Assembly: GCA_013329085.1 (NCBI GenBank) | Contig: DUKX01000079.1 | Coordinates: 1 to 11,870 of the forward strand | Direction of reading: 5' to 3' | Source of the DNA: Methanofastidiosum sp. | GTDB lineage: Archaea; Methanobacteriota_B; Thermococci; Methanofastidiosales; Methanofastidiosaceae | Length of the DNA stretch: 11,870 nucleotides | In this document: positions 1 through 6,739 of the stretch, piece by piece | Layout of the letters: each line of letters starts with the position of its first letter | How positions within the stretch are numbered: position 1 is the first letter of the stretch | The notes under the pieces: generated by a model | The model's database searches: none | Told to the model about the DNA's origin: nothing | The model's input: the letters and a program-made list of their open reading frames with translations, nothing else | Program-made: the position numbers and the translations under genes

Positions 1-147
1 GTTTGCTTCAAATTCTTCGTAAATGTCATCTAAGAATCGGGATACATTATTTTCTTTCCATACCTATTCACGTTGGTAATCTGGTATGATGTAAAAATAA
101 TTTTTAAACGCACCTTCTACGTCAAGTTTTTCATTTTTTATATTCAT
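1..147 (-). pseudogene. DUF262 (GmrSD/ParB-like fold) protein, N-terminal part, interrupted by TAG
   Basis: The minus strand from the ATG at 147 reads through the window edge with one interruption. Residues about 20-30 read IIPDYQRE, then a stop, then VWKE. This matches the opening of DUF262 proteins, whose typical pattern is iPdYQR-x-Y-x-W. The TAG at 64-66 replaces the usual conserved Tyr, one base away from TAT or TAC. After the stop, about 21 more residues fit the family (RFLDDIYEEF). DUF262 is the nucleotide-binding half of GmrSD-type IV restriction enzymes and related defence proteins; that role is family knowledge, and the catalytic part lies outside the window. A TATA box at 169-177 sits 26 bases upstream, which supports this start. 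Read literally, only 27 residues are made. Alternatives are a sequencing error or readthrough. Confidence 0.65.
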
Positions 148-168
148 GAAAAAAAATAACTCTAATAC

Positions 169-177
169 TTTATAAAT
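169..177 (-). promoter_or_regulatory. TATA box of the DUF262 gene
   Basis: ATTTATAAA on the minus strand is centred 26 bases before the ATG at 147, the usual archaeal TATA-to-start-site distance. The transcript would begin at or next to the start codon (leaderless). Confidence 0.5.
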
Positions 178-217
178 AATTAGGTATAAGATTGCCAAAT
201 AGCAATTATTTGCAATA

Positions 218-382
218 TTATTCATGAGACATTCTAAAATCGACCCATCTTACAAATTGTGCTTTAGGAAATTCTTTCTTCAGCTCATTTTTGTAACTAC
301 TTCTTGCCAAAAGAAAAATAATCTTGTCTTCAGAAATTGATATGCCTCTATTCAATAGATAAAGGCAAAATGGACTAGTCTC
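218..382 (-). pseudogene. Orphan coding fragment, C-terminal remnant of unknown protein
   Basis: This is a 54-codon open stretch on the minus strand that ends in TAA at 218-220. It has protein-like composition (LNRGISISEDKIIFLLARSS, then a Lys/Glu-rich segment and FVRWVDFRMSHE) but no ATG or GTG. It begins directly after an in-frame stop at 383-385, within the 3' flank of the zinc-ribbon gene. It looks like the tail of a gene whose front has been lost, or chance coding. I do not recognise a family. It sits between the zinc-ribbon gene and the broken DUF262 gene on the same strand, so it may belong to a decaying accessory segment. Confidence 0.3.
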
Positions 383-390
383 TTATCCCC

Positions 391-594
391 CTAATCACTG
401 CGAATAGAAAATTTCCCCCAACTGTTTTTGCAGTCCTTGCAACACCAAGAAGGCGAGTCCTCACTAATGCAACACCCTCCTAGCTCAAGTTCTCCCTTTC
501 TATAGGCTTCTACCATGCCTGGACCGGGATATCCATAGCCAATTGGAAGAGTATTTTCAGATCCGCATTTCGGGCACTTCGGATTTTCTTTCAT
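391..594 (-). CDS. Small zinc-ribbon protein of unknown function
   Basis: A 67-residue protein with two CxxC knuckles: C7/C10 (CPKCGSEN) and C52/C55 (CKDC). Together these form a likely zinc ribbon. Between them lies a GYGYPGPGM stretch and an LGGCCISEDSP stretch. I recall these as hallmarks of a widespread conserved hypothetical family of short zinc-ribbon proteins in bacteria and archaea; no role is established. No membrane segment is present, so it should be cytosolic. The TATA box at 613-621 lies about 23 bases before the ATG, so the mRNA is probably leaderless. The stop is TAG. It points away from the SIMPL gene and is probably monocistronic. The length looks complete. Confidence 0.85.
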   Translation of the reverse strand: MKENPKCPKCGSENTLPIGYGYPGPGMVEAYRKGELELGGCCISEDSPSWCCKDCKNSWGKFSIRSD

Positions 595-612
595 GGAATT
601 TATCTGATTTTA

Positions 613-621
613 TTATATATA
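613..621 (-). promoter_or_regulatory. TATA box of the zinc-ribbon gene
   Basis: TATATATAA on the minus strand is centred about 23 bases upstream of the ATG at 594, implying a leaderless or nearly leaderless transcript. Confidence 0.5.
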
Positions 622-775
622 AGAATATGGAAAGAAAATTGTGAAAAATATAATTTTTCAATTGAGAATAAACTAGTGCTTGATCTATAAAAAGATTAAA
701 AGCGCTCAGGGACTAGAGGGAATAGAATTCTTATTGTATTTTTTTCATTAAAATGATCTCTTCTTATCCGCGCCC

Positions 776-784
776 TTTAAATAT
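776..784 (+). promoter_or_regulatory. TATA box of the SIMPL-domain gene
   Basis: TTTAAATAT is centred at 780, so transcription should start near 806. That is downstream of the first ATG (799) and just before the second (811), which favours 811 as the real start. Confidence 0.5.
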
Positions 785-798
785 CATAAAAACGAATA

Positions 799-1446
799 AT
801 GGATGATATTATGGTAAACCGTATTTTAAAAGTCCAGGGTACTGGCATTGTGGAGGAAAAACCTGATATTCTATACCTCAATTTTAACGTGCAAAACAAA
901 GAGTATACCTATGAAGAAGCTATGAGCAAGGTAAACATTAGAACAAATGAACTAAAAAAGAATCTTTCTGAAGTTGGAATACAAAAAAGCGATGTAAAAA
1001 CTAGCTCATACAATATCGATACCACATATAGGCGTGTTAACGATAAGAATATTTTTGATGGATATAGGTGCACTCACAATTTAGAAGTGGAGCTCCCTGT
1101 AGATAGTGAGCTTATAAGAAAGGCCATCGAAAAAATAGTAAGCTCTGGGATAGATGTGCCATTTTCTATGAACTTCTCAGTCAAAGACAAGGAAGCTATG
1201 AGAAAAAAGGTCATTGAAAATGGGGTAAAGGATGCACTGTCAAAGGCTGAAATCATTTCAAAGGCCGCAGGCGTTCGTTTAGGCAATATCATCTCAATAT
1301 CCCATGGATGGAACGAGGTCAGGTTTTATCATAATAATAACATAGACATAGATAGGATGGCCTTGAAGTGTGAAGCTATGCCGGATATAACGCCCCGTGA
1401 TATTAAGGCTTCTGACTATGTGAATGTCGAGTGGGAGATTGAATAA
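799..1446 (+). CDS. SIMPL (DUF541) domain protein
   Basis: A 215-residue protein covering one full SIMPL/DUF541 domain. It opens with ILKVQGTGIVEEKPDILYL (typical G-x-G-x-V-x-x-x-P-D start), has the KTSSYNI segment near residue 69, and ends in the family signature ITPRDIKASDYVNVEWEIE. SIMPL proteins are often periplasmic or surface proteins in bacteria (BP26/OMP28 family). This one shows no signal peptide or membrane segment, so a cytosolic location is inferred. The function in archaea is unknown. The start is uncertain: ATG 799 lies only 19 bases after the TATA centre, so ATG 811 (residue 5, MVNRIL) is the better start; either keeps the whole domain. It is upstream of, and codirectional with, the helicase gene, but that gene has its own TATA box. 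Confidence 0.88.
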   Translation: MDDIMVNRILKVQGTGIVEEKPDILYLNFNVQNKEYTYEEAMSKVNIRTNELKKNLSEVGIQKSDVKTSSYNIDTTYRRVNDKNIFDGYRCTHNLEVELPVDSELIRKAIEKIVSSGIDVPFSMNFSVKDKEAMRKKVIENGVKDALSKAEIISKAAGVRLGNIISISHGWNEVRFYHNNNIDIDRMALKCEAMPDITPRDIKASDYVNVEWEIE

Positions 1447-1496
1447 AACTATTAACTTTCACGCTTTTCTTATTGGAAAAACTGCTGTCCATATCC

Positions 1497-1510
1497 TTAA
1501 ATATATAAAA
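1497..1510 (+). promoter_or_regulatory. TATA box of the helicase-nuclease gene
   Basis: TTAAATATATAAAA is centred near 1502, which predicts a start site near 1528 and a leader of about 15 bases before ATG 1543. Confidence 0.5.
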
Positions 1511-1542
1511 AGATAATTAAATTATCTAATTCTAATAATGGG

Positions 1543-3417
1543 ATGCTTAAAATGAATAAAGAAGAATTACTTATCGAACTAAATCCAAAACAGAAAGAGG
1601 CCGTTGAATCCACAGAAGGGCCCATACTGATCATTGCAGGTGCTGGGAGCGGTAAAACTGGCGTTATCACAAAAAAGATTGCATACCTCGTAGAGTCAGG
1701 AATACCCCAGGAAAACATCCTAGCTTTGACATTCACAGACAAAGCCGCAGCAGAGATGCTTGATAGAGTAAACAAGCTCGTTGGCTCAACTGAAGATATA
1801 ATCATAACAACATTCCACTCATTTTGTAAGGAATTAATTGAAGACAATATCTTGGAGCTCAAAATGAACTCTCCTCTGAAAGTTATAGAGGATACGGCAC
1901 AGCTGGTATGGTTTATCAAAAACATAGACTCATTTAACCTTGAATTCATAAAAGTTGGATTTAAGCCGATCACACTTGTTGAAGAACTCAGAAAAATCAT
2001 CTCAAAGTTTAAGGATGAGTTTGTAACTATTGAAAAGCTTGAGAATTACATTGAAAACAAATCAAAGGAGAAGCTAGACCTTGAAAACTACGAGCGGCTG
2101 GAAACGCTAAAGGATATCCTAAAGGTCTACAAACATTATGAGGATTACAAGACAAAAAATAACATCATTGACTTCGGGGACATGCTGACAAAAATCTATG
2201 AGCTCTTAAAGGAAAGGCCAACTATACTAAAAAAATATCAGGAAAGATTCAGATACATACTTATAGATGAGTTCCAGGACACAAACTTTATCCAGCTTCA
2301 GATTGTAAATCTAATCGCAGCAAAACACCAAAACTTAACAGTCGTGGGTGATGATGACCAGAGCGTATACCGATTTAGAGGCGCATATCTCACAAACATC
2401 TCGGATTTTAGAGAAACTTACCCAACTCACAAAGAGATCGTCTTAGAGCAGAACTACCGGAGCACTAAGAATATCTTGGGTGTTGCAAACAAGCTGATAT
2501 CAAACAAACCCGATAGATTTGTAAAAAAACTTTTCACAGAAAACGAAGAGGGAGAAAAGGTAACTGTTTCAGAGCTAATCAATGAAGAGGAGCAGTCGCA
2601 CTTCATATTAAATCAAGTTCAAACGCTTTTAAAAAATCATGACTACAAAGAAATCGCCATATTGGTCAGGAGAAAGAAGGATGCGCAGCCGATAATAGAT
2701 GCGTTTGACAAGCACAAGATGCCTTACGAGTTTGTTGGAAACTCTGACTTCTTTAGAGAACCGCTAATCAAGGATGTCGTATCCTTTATAAAAATCGCAT
2801 CAAACCCGATTGAGTCAAACATTGAGATAGCAAGAGTTCTTCAAAGAAAGCAGATTTGCATTAGGCCTGTTGAGGTAACAAGATTCACAAGGTATGCCCA
2901 CAAGAACAAGTTAAGCCTATATGAAACGTTTGAAAGTATAAAAGAAATAGATGTAGACCACGATAAGTTCAATCACATCAAGGAAAAGCTAAACTTCATT
3001 GTATCTGAAAAAACAGTTGTAAATCTTCCTGAGCTCGTATACAAGATACTTTTTGAGATTGATTTTTACAGGTATGAAGTAAGCCTTGATAACAAGAAAA
3101 ACATCTCTCTTCTAAATCAGTTCTATAAGTTCACAGTTGACTACTATAATCTTTACAGGAATAGCGAGCTAGAAGATTTTATTGATTTTATTGATTACGC
3201 ATCAAACTTTGAAATAAAGACCGAGACGGGAGAAGAAAATAACGTCATCCAGGTTATGACCATTCACACGGCAAAAGGAAAGGAGTTCCCAGTTGTTATT
3301 GTCCCAGACCTTGTCAACGGCAGGCTTCCCGCAAGGTATAGAAGTGACAAGTTTGAAATCCCAAAGGAGCTATTAAATGGGGGGCAAAATGAGTTTGATG
3401 AAAGGGAGTTGCATTGA
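1543..3417 (+). CDS. UvrD/PcrA-type SF1A DNA helicase, N-terminal part of an interrupted helicase-nuclease gene
   Basis: 624 residues holding most of a superfamily 1A helicase: Q-motif region near 14-17 (NPKQ), Walker A AGAGSGKT at 32-39, motif Ia ALTFTDKAAAEM near 61-72, motif II LIDEFQDTN at 240-248, motif III VVGDDDQSVYRFRGA at 267-281, motif IV LEQNYRS at 301-307, and motif V VMTIHTAKGKEFPVVIVP at 571-588. The ORF ends at TGA 3415-3417, immediately before the conserved EERRLFYV-x-x-TRA of motif VI, which is intact in the same frame just downstream. A helicase without the motif VI arginine finger should not couple ATP hydrolysis, so this polypeptide alone is probably inactive. Reading through TGA gives one protein of 1004 codons with the nuclease domain. 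The replaced residue is normally hydrophobic, often Leu; TTA to TGA is one base change. ATG 1552 is an alternative start. Confidence 0.85.
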   Translation: MLKMNKEELLIELNPKQKEAVESTEGPILIIAGAGSGKTGVITKKIAYLVESGIPQENILALTFTDKAAAEMLDRVNKLVGSTEDIIITTFHSFCKELIEDNILELKMNSPLKVIEDTAQLVWFIKNIDSFNLEFIKVGFKPITLVEELRKIISKFKDEFVTIEKLENYIENKSKEKLDLENYERLETLKDILKVYKHYEDYKTKNNIIDFGDMLTKIYELLKERPTILKKYQERFRYILIDEFQDTNFIQLQIVNLIAAKHQNLTVVGDDDQSVYRFRGAYLTNISDFRETYPTHKEIVLEQNYRSTKNILGVANKLISNKPDRFVKKLFTENEEGEKVTVSELINEEEQSHFILNQVQTLLKNHDYKEIAILVRRKKDAQPIIDAFDKHKMPYEFVGNSDFFREPLIKDVVSFIKIASNPIESNIEIARVLQRKQICIRPVEVTRFTRYAHKNKLSLYETFESIKEIDVDHDKFNHIKEKLNFIVSEKTVVNLPELVYKILFEIDFYRYEVSLDNKKNISLLNQFYKFTVDYYNLYRNSELEDFIDFIDYASNFEIKTETGEENNVIQVMTIHTAKGKEFPVVIVPDLVNGRLPARYRSDKFEIPKELLNGGQNEFDERELH

Positions 3418-3474
3418 CAGGAAGAGAGAAGGCTCTTCTATGTTTCAATTACAAGAGCAGAAAAAAAGCTTTTC

Positions 3475-4557
3475 ATGACTTATGCCAAAAGGTATGGCGA
3501 CAATAAAAGGGACTCTAAAATAAGCCAGTTCCTTGAAGAAATAGATTATACCAAAAATCCGAATATATACTTCATAACCCCAAGGGCAGACCCAATCTCG
3601 ATAAAGGAAGATTCAATTAAGGGATTGATACGACAAAACTATATCAGCGAGATAATATCAGACCTTCATAGAAATGATTATGGGAAGGTCCTACCAAAAC
3701 TCATGCTCTTAGAAAAGCTAGAGGGAAAAGAACCTAAATCAATTGTCCAAAATCTAAAAGAGCTTGACTATGAGGCCATTCTTAAGCAGATAGAAGAGGG
3801 GGAGATAAAAAAGGAAAAGATAATAGAAGAAGAACTAACATTCTCCGCCTCTCAATTTACCACTTATAAGAGATGCCCACGAATTTACAAGTATAACTAT
3901 GTCTATAGAATACCGACTCTTCCAAAACCGTACTTTGATCTAGGGGGCACTGTCCACAACGTCATTGAAGAGCTATCAAAAAAGATAATGGAAGGAGAGC
4001 CTATAGATATCCACCTTGCCATAAGATACCTCAAGGCTTTTTGGAAGGGCGAAGGGTATACAACTGAGAAAGCGGAAAGGGAAGCAATGGATGATGCAGT
4101 TGAAATCCTCGATACATTCATTCAGGAGCAGCAAAATATGGGTACAACTATAGTTGAGGCAGAAAAAAATTTCACGATAAAACTTGAAAAATATAGCATA
4201 AGGGGATTTATCGATAGGGTTGACAAGGACGGCGATGATTACATAATCTGGGACTATAAGACTTCTAAAACGCCAATGTCAGAAAATGAATTGAGAAAGG
4301 ACTTTCAGCTTTTGATCTATGACATGGCGGTGCAGCAGCTCTTTGGGAAGAGGCCAAAGCAAGTTGGGCTCTGGTATTTGCGGCAAAATAAAAAGGTCGT
4401 TATTGAGCCAAAGGATGAGGAAATACAGAAGATAAAAGATCAGATTCTTGAAACTATAACTAAGATAATGGATGAGGATTTCACACCAAAACCCGGGTGG
4501 GAGTGTGGAAACTGCGACTATGCTATATTATGCGATGAGAAGGAAAAATTGAGTTAA
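3475..4557 (+). CDS. Motif VI and C-terminal Fe-S PD-(D/E)XK (RecB/AddB-type) nuclease of the interrupted helicase gene
   Basis: This is the continuation of the upstream helicase frame. The true segment begins at 3418, where RRLFYVSITRAEKKLF (motif VI) follows the TGA. The first ATG, at 3475, lies inside helicase domain 2, so it is unlikely to be a natural start. Counting from that ATG, the nuclease domain runs from about 122 to 360: SASQFTTYKRCP (C134), GGTVHNVIEE (H161), GFIDRVD (D247), DYK (D260, K262) and FQLLIYD (Q278), then C344, C347 and C353. The catalytic set H, D, D, K and the four-Cys iron-sulphur staple of AddB/Cas4-like nucleases are all present. The family acts in DNA end resection and recombinational repair; fused to the helicase this would be a compact AddA-like machine. 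Nothing in it is decayed beyond the single upstream stop. Confidence 0.83.
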   Translation: MTYAKRYGDNKRDSKISQFLEEIDYTKNPNIYFITPRADPISIKEDSIKGLIRQNYISEIISDLHRNDYGKVLPKLMLLEKLEGKEPKSIVQNLKELDYEAILKQIEEGEIKKEKIIEEELTFSASQFTTYKRCPRIYKYNYVYRIPTLPKPYFDLGGTVHNVIEELSKKIMEGEPIDIHLAIRYLKAFWKGEGYTTEKAEREAMDDAVEILDTFIQEQQNMGTTIVEAEKNFTIKLEKYSIRGFIDRVDKDGDDYIIWDYKTSKTPMSENELRKDFQLLIYDMAVQQLFGKRPKQVGLWYLRQNKKVVIEPKDEEIQKIKDQILETITKIMDEDFTPKPGWECGNCDYAILCDEKEKLS

Positions 4558-4623
4558 AATGTCTCATTCAATTCTATAAGGTATCCAGGATTTTCTCTTG
4601 TTCGTAATCAATCTATCTCATCC

Positions 4624-5196
4624 CTACCTCGTCTTCAATCCTTTCTTATCCTGGCCTTCCCTATCGCACCCATAATGGTCATATCCGTCCTTATCATAGC
4701 CATCTTTGTCAAAGCCGTTGTATCCATATTTTGTCCCGTTTCTGTGAAGGCCGTTTCTGTCAAATCCTTTTATGTCGTAGCCGTCCTTATCAAAGCCATC
4801 TTTGTCCCGGCCAAATCTATCATATCCGCTCCTGTTATGCCCTTCTTTATCAAATCCCCTGTCATCATAGCCGTCTTTGTCCTTATTCTGATAGTTAAAT
4901 TTTCTGCCTGTGTATCTATGAATGCCTTGTTTATTGAATCCTTTTTTATCAAAGCCCGCTTTTGAATATCCTGCTCTATTATAGCCTTCTCTGTCATAGC
5001 CAAACTTATCATAGCCTTCCGCATCATGGCCATGCTTGTCAAAGCCGTCTTTAGTGAAGCCACCGCTATCAAAAACTTCTGCATCACATATGACTTCTAA
5101 ATAAACGTTACATATCGGGCATTTCTCTATTTCCATGACAAATTTAATCCCGCAGCTTGGGCATTTTTTTCCTAAAATATCTGACATGTAAATCAT
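4624..5196 (-). CDS. Zinc-ribbon protein with Gly-aromatic-Asp pentapeptide repeats
   Basis: A 190-residue protein. Residues 12-29 carry two CxxC pairs (C12/C15, C26/C29), a zinc ribbon. From residue 46 to the end the protein is built from about 25 five-residue units with consensus G-[YF]-D-[KR]-x, in three blocks of 10, 9 and 6 units. Blocks 1 and 2 each end in a divergent unit (GIHRY, GLHRN) followed by a G-K-aromatic-rich spacer. Repeats of this kind occur in scattered bacterial proteins of unknown role. The dense D-x-D-G pattern resembles calcium-binding loops, but this is inference. No signal peptide or membrane segment is seen. ATG 5187 (residue 4) is an equally good start; a TATA box at 5224-5232 fits either. 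It is convergent with the helicase gene, about 66 bases away, and its stop is TAG. Confidence 0.75.
   Translation of the reverse strand: MIYMSDILGKKCPSCGIKFVMEIEKCPICNVYLEVICDAEVFDSGGFTKDGFDKHGHDAEGYDKFGYDREGYNRAGYSKAGFDKKGFNKQGIHRYTGRKFNYQNKDKDGYDDRGFDKEGHNRSGYDRFGRDKDGFDKDGYDIKGFDRNGLHRNGTKYGYNGFDKDGYDKDGYDHYGCDREGQDKKGLKTR
4627..5061 (-). repeat. In-gene 15-bp minisatellite encoding pentapeptide units
   Basis: About 25 degenerate 15-base units (plus-strand form resembles tcatagccgtccttatcaa) encode G-[YF]-D-[KR]-x. Two non-repeat spacers fall at residues 96-108 and 154-160. The periodicity keeps other frames free of stops, which creates spurious long ORFs on both strands here. Confidence 0.8.
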
Positions 5197-5223
5197 TCTC
5201 TTAATATTATAATAGTAGTTATT

Positions 5224-5232
5224 GATATAAAT
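5224..5232 (-). promoter_or_regulatory. TATA box of the pentapeptide-repeat gene
   Basis: ATTTATATC on the minus strand is centred at 5228, predicting a start site near 5202, a few bases before ATG 5196 or 5187. Confidence 0.4.
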
Positions 5233-5288
5233 TTCTTTTTATAGAGTCTAAAGCGTATCTTATCAAAGAAGTTTCAAGTTATGAAAAC

Positions 5289-5474
5289 TTATCTCTCTGA
5301 TTTTCTGATACTCATCATGCCGATTACTAAAAAAATTATCCCAAGTATGAAGATTACTGACGGTGTGCTATTTGTCTTCAGTATATACCCAATAGCATTT
5401 ACTAAAATCAGCACAAAACCTATTATTGCCATAATGTATCCTGATACTTTCTTCGGATTATTTTTTGTATTCAA
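5289..5474 (-). CDS. Small two-TM membrane protein
   Basis: Up to 61 residues. From the ATG at 5432 (residue 15) onward there are two hydrophobic helices, MAIIGFVLILVNAIGYIL and PSVIFILGIIFLVIGMM, joined by a short polar turn and ending in a basic tail (RKSER). The longer reading begins at TTG 5474 and overlaps the upstream small gene by 17 bases in another frame, which suggests translational coupling from that gene. The shorter ATG 5432 start would leave a 25-base gap. I cannot choose between them. It has no recognisable family and is likely a cytoplasmic-membrane microprotein cotranscribed with its upstream neighbour. Confidence 0.6.
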   Translation of the reverse strand: MNTKNNPKKVSGYIMAIIGFVLILVNAIGYILKTNSTPSVIFILGIIFLVIGMMSIRKSER

Positions 5475-5637
5475 TTATTCCACCTATTGCTACACCTATT
5501 ACAATCCCAGCACCTATACCGGTTGATAATCCCATTACAATTTCTTTAATCATAATTCCAATAATAGCTCCAATGACAGCCCCTAGAGCAAAGCCAATAG
5601 AAACGCCCAGAGCCATTTTATTCATTTTTTCTTCCAT
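5458..5637 (-). CDS. Small glycine-zipper membrane protein
   Basis: A 59-residue protein: a short basic N-terminus (MEEKMNKMAL), then two very hydrophobic Gly/Ile/Val-rich helices, about 10-30 (GVSIGFALGAVIGAIIGIMI) and 35-55 (MGLSTGIGAGIVIGVAIGG), and the tail EYKK. Repeated small-xxx-small spacing of Gly/Ala is the glycine-zipper pattern of tightly packed or oligomeric membrane helices. The TATA sequence ATTTAAAT at 5661-5668 is centred 27 bases before the ATG, so the mRNA starts at the ATG, which strongly supports this start. It leads a likely two-gene unit with the overlapping downstream small membrane protein. The function is unknown; pore, holin-like or structural roles would be guesses. 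Confidence 0.7.
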   Translation of the reverse strand: MEEKMNKMALGVSIGFALGAVIGAIIGIMIKEIVMGLSTGIGAGIVIGVAIGGIIEYKK

Positions 5638-5660
5638 TGCATATATTATCGGAAATGATT

Positions 5661-5668
5661 ATTTAAAT
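5661..5668 (-). promoter_or_regulatory. TATA box of the glycine-zipper gene
   Basis: The palindromic ATTTAAAT is centred 27 bases before ATG 5637, ideal for a leaderless archaeal transcript. Confidence 0.55.
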
Positions 5669-5680
5669 GTTTCAATTTTC

Positions 5681-5696
5681 TTTTAGCCCTAAAAAT
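5681..5696. repeat. GCCCTAA-type intergenic repeat, copy 1
   Basis: TTTTAGCCCTAAAAAT has near-palindromic arms TTTTAG/CTAAAA. It abuts the stop codon of the transglutaminase-like gene. It is related to the copies at 7246-7258, 7262-7276 and 8102-8116. Confidence 0.35.
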
Positions 5697-6715
5697 CACT
5701 GAATCTTGTAAGGCATCCAGCCTTTTCCCTTGTTAGTATCATAAAAATATAAATTTCCGACTATCAGGCAGTCCTTGTACTGCGGAGATACCTCATACGC
5801 ATTTGTTGAGAGGCTATTTGTGGGGTCAAGAATGTAGAAGGTCTCACCGTCAACATCAAAATGATACTTCCCAAAATTGTCCTTATTGGCAGCTAGGTTC
5901 TTGATTATAATGACGTCGTGGAGTGCCTGGCCGTCGCATTTGCTAATTGCGGCAATCCCCATGTCATTTACTGAATAGCCTTTTGAGACGAGGCATGAGA
6001 AAAGGAGAAGCGCCTTGTCAGTGCAGTCACCCTTTCCTCTCACAAGCGTTTCATCGGCATACTGGATCATATACGGATACCCATCAGTTTTGTGGTCAAG
6101 ATAGCTTATGTTAAATCTGATCTTATTTACAATCTCCTCAATTGAAAGACCGCTTGAGAACTTCACTACATTCGGCGTCACAGTCGCATAAGCGGTCGGG
6201 TAGGGCATAGTACCCCTTGAGCCGTAGGGCGGGTAAGACATGTAGGGGGTGTATACAGTATCTGCCTCGACGGCGGGGGGCGTAGGTTCAGGAGCGATGA
6301 CAATTGAATTGTTCTGCACAATTTCATTTGATGTTTTGTTGTTCTGGGACTCAAGTATAAAATTCAGCATAATTATATCATTTTTTAAGGACTTAATTTC
6401 ACTTTTGAGATTTGATATTTCCGTGTCCCTTTCAAGAATCTCCGTTCCAAGGGATGTAATCTGCCAAGTATAGTCCATATTCTGATTCTCTAGGAAAGTT
6501 ATCCGTTCATTCATCTTTTCGTACTGTTCCTTCATTGTATTATAATCTATAGCGATCTGTGGATTTGCTTCTGAAACTTCTGCCACTTGCGCCTTAGGGG
6601 CGATAGCAGGTGAGTTGGCATAGTTTACTAAAGCCACGCCTACAATAAAGGCTACAAGATGAGTCATAATCAATATTACGCTTAATGTCTTGGGATTATT
6701 GCTCATACTCATCAC
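5696..6715 (-). CDS. Membrane-anchored coiled-coil protein with transglutaminase-like domain
   Basis: 339 residues. An N-terminal membrane anchor (about 11-31, LSVILIMTHLVAFIVGVALV) is followed by a coiled coil (about 57-122) and a Pro/Tyr-rich linker (about 142-172). A transglutaminase/papain-fold core then runs from about 190 to 320. The core has the expected catalytic order: C231 in GKGDCTDKA, H266 in ALHDVI and D297 in YILDPTN. In this superfamily such a triad supports cysteine protease, amidase or crosslinking activity; which one applies cannot be read here. The anchor polarity suggests that the C-terminal part faces outside. It lies 24 bases behind the 133-residue TM/coiled-coil gene, whose N-terminal layout it shares, so the two are probably an operon and may form a coiled-coil heteromer. 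The stop is TGA. Confidence 0.85.
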   Translation of the reverse strand: MMSMSNNPKTLSVILIMTHLVAFIVGVALVNYANSPAIAPKAQVAEVSEANPQIAIDYNTMKEQYEKMNERITFLENQNMDYTWQITSLGTEILERDTEISNLKSEIKSLKNDIIMLNFILESQNNKTSNEIVQNNSIVIAPEPTPPAVEADTVYTPYMSYPPYGSRGTMPYPTAYATVTPNVVKFSSGLSIEEIVNKIRFNISYLDHKTDGYPYMIQYADETLVRGKGDCTDKALLLFSCLVSKGYSVNDMGIAAISKCDGQALHDVIIIKNLAANKDNFGKYHFDVDGETFYILDPTNSLSTNAYEVSPQYKDCLIVGNLYFYDTNKGKGWMPYKIQ

Positions 6716-6739
6716 TTAATAGTTCATAGTAGTGGCTTA

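Noticed and set aside
600..798. Possible small RNA between the TATA-like CTATAAAAAG near 684-694 and the T7 run near 740
   Set aside because: The predicted transcript would be only about 30 bases with no stable fold, and nothing else supports it. No gene is seen in this stretch.
1497..2000. 167-codon minus-strand frame opposite the helicase start
   Set aside because: It is antisense to well-conserved helicase motifs, has a Ser/Ile-rich composition typical of a shadow frame, and has no promoter.
64..3417. Genetic code change or special amino acids (pyrrolysine at TAG, selenocysteine at TGA) explaining the internal stops
   Set aside because: TAG ends the genes at 391, 4624, 8076 and 8382, and TGA ends those at 5696 and 6740, all at natural protein ends. 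Neither affected protein family uses these residues, and no SECIS-like fold was noticed.
4627..5061. CRISPR-like array
   Set aside because: The 15-base units are degenerate, contiguous and protein-coding, with no unique spacers. No cas genes are present.
4675..5087. Long open frames on both strands over the pentapeptide-repeat gene
   Set aside because: They follow from the 15-base repeat period. They have no promoter and give low-complexity products; only the minus-strand frame with the zinc ribbon makes sense.
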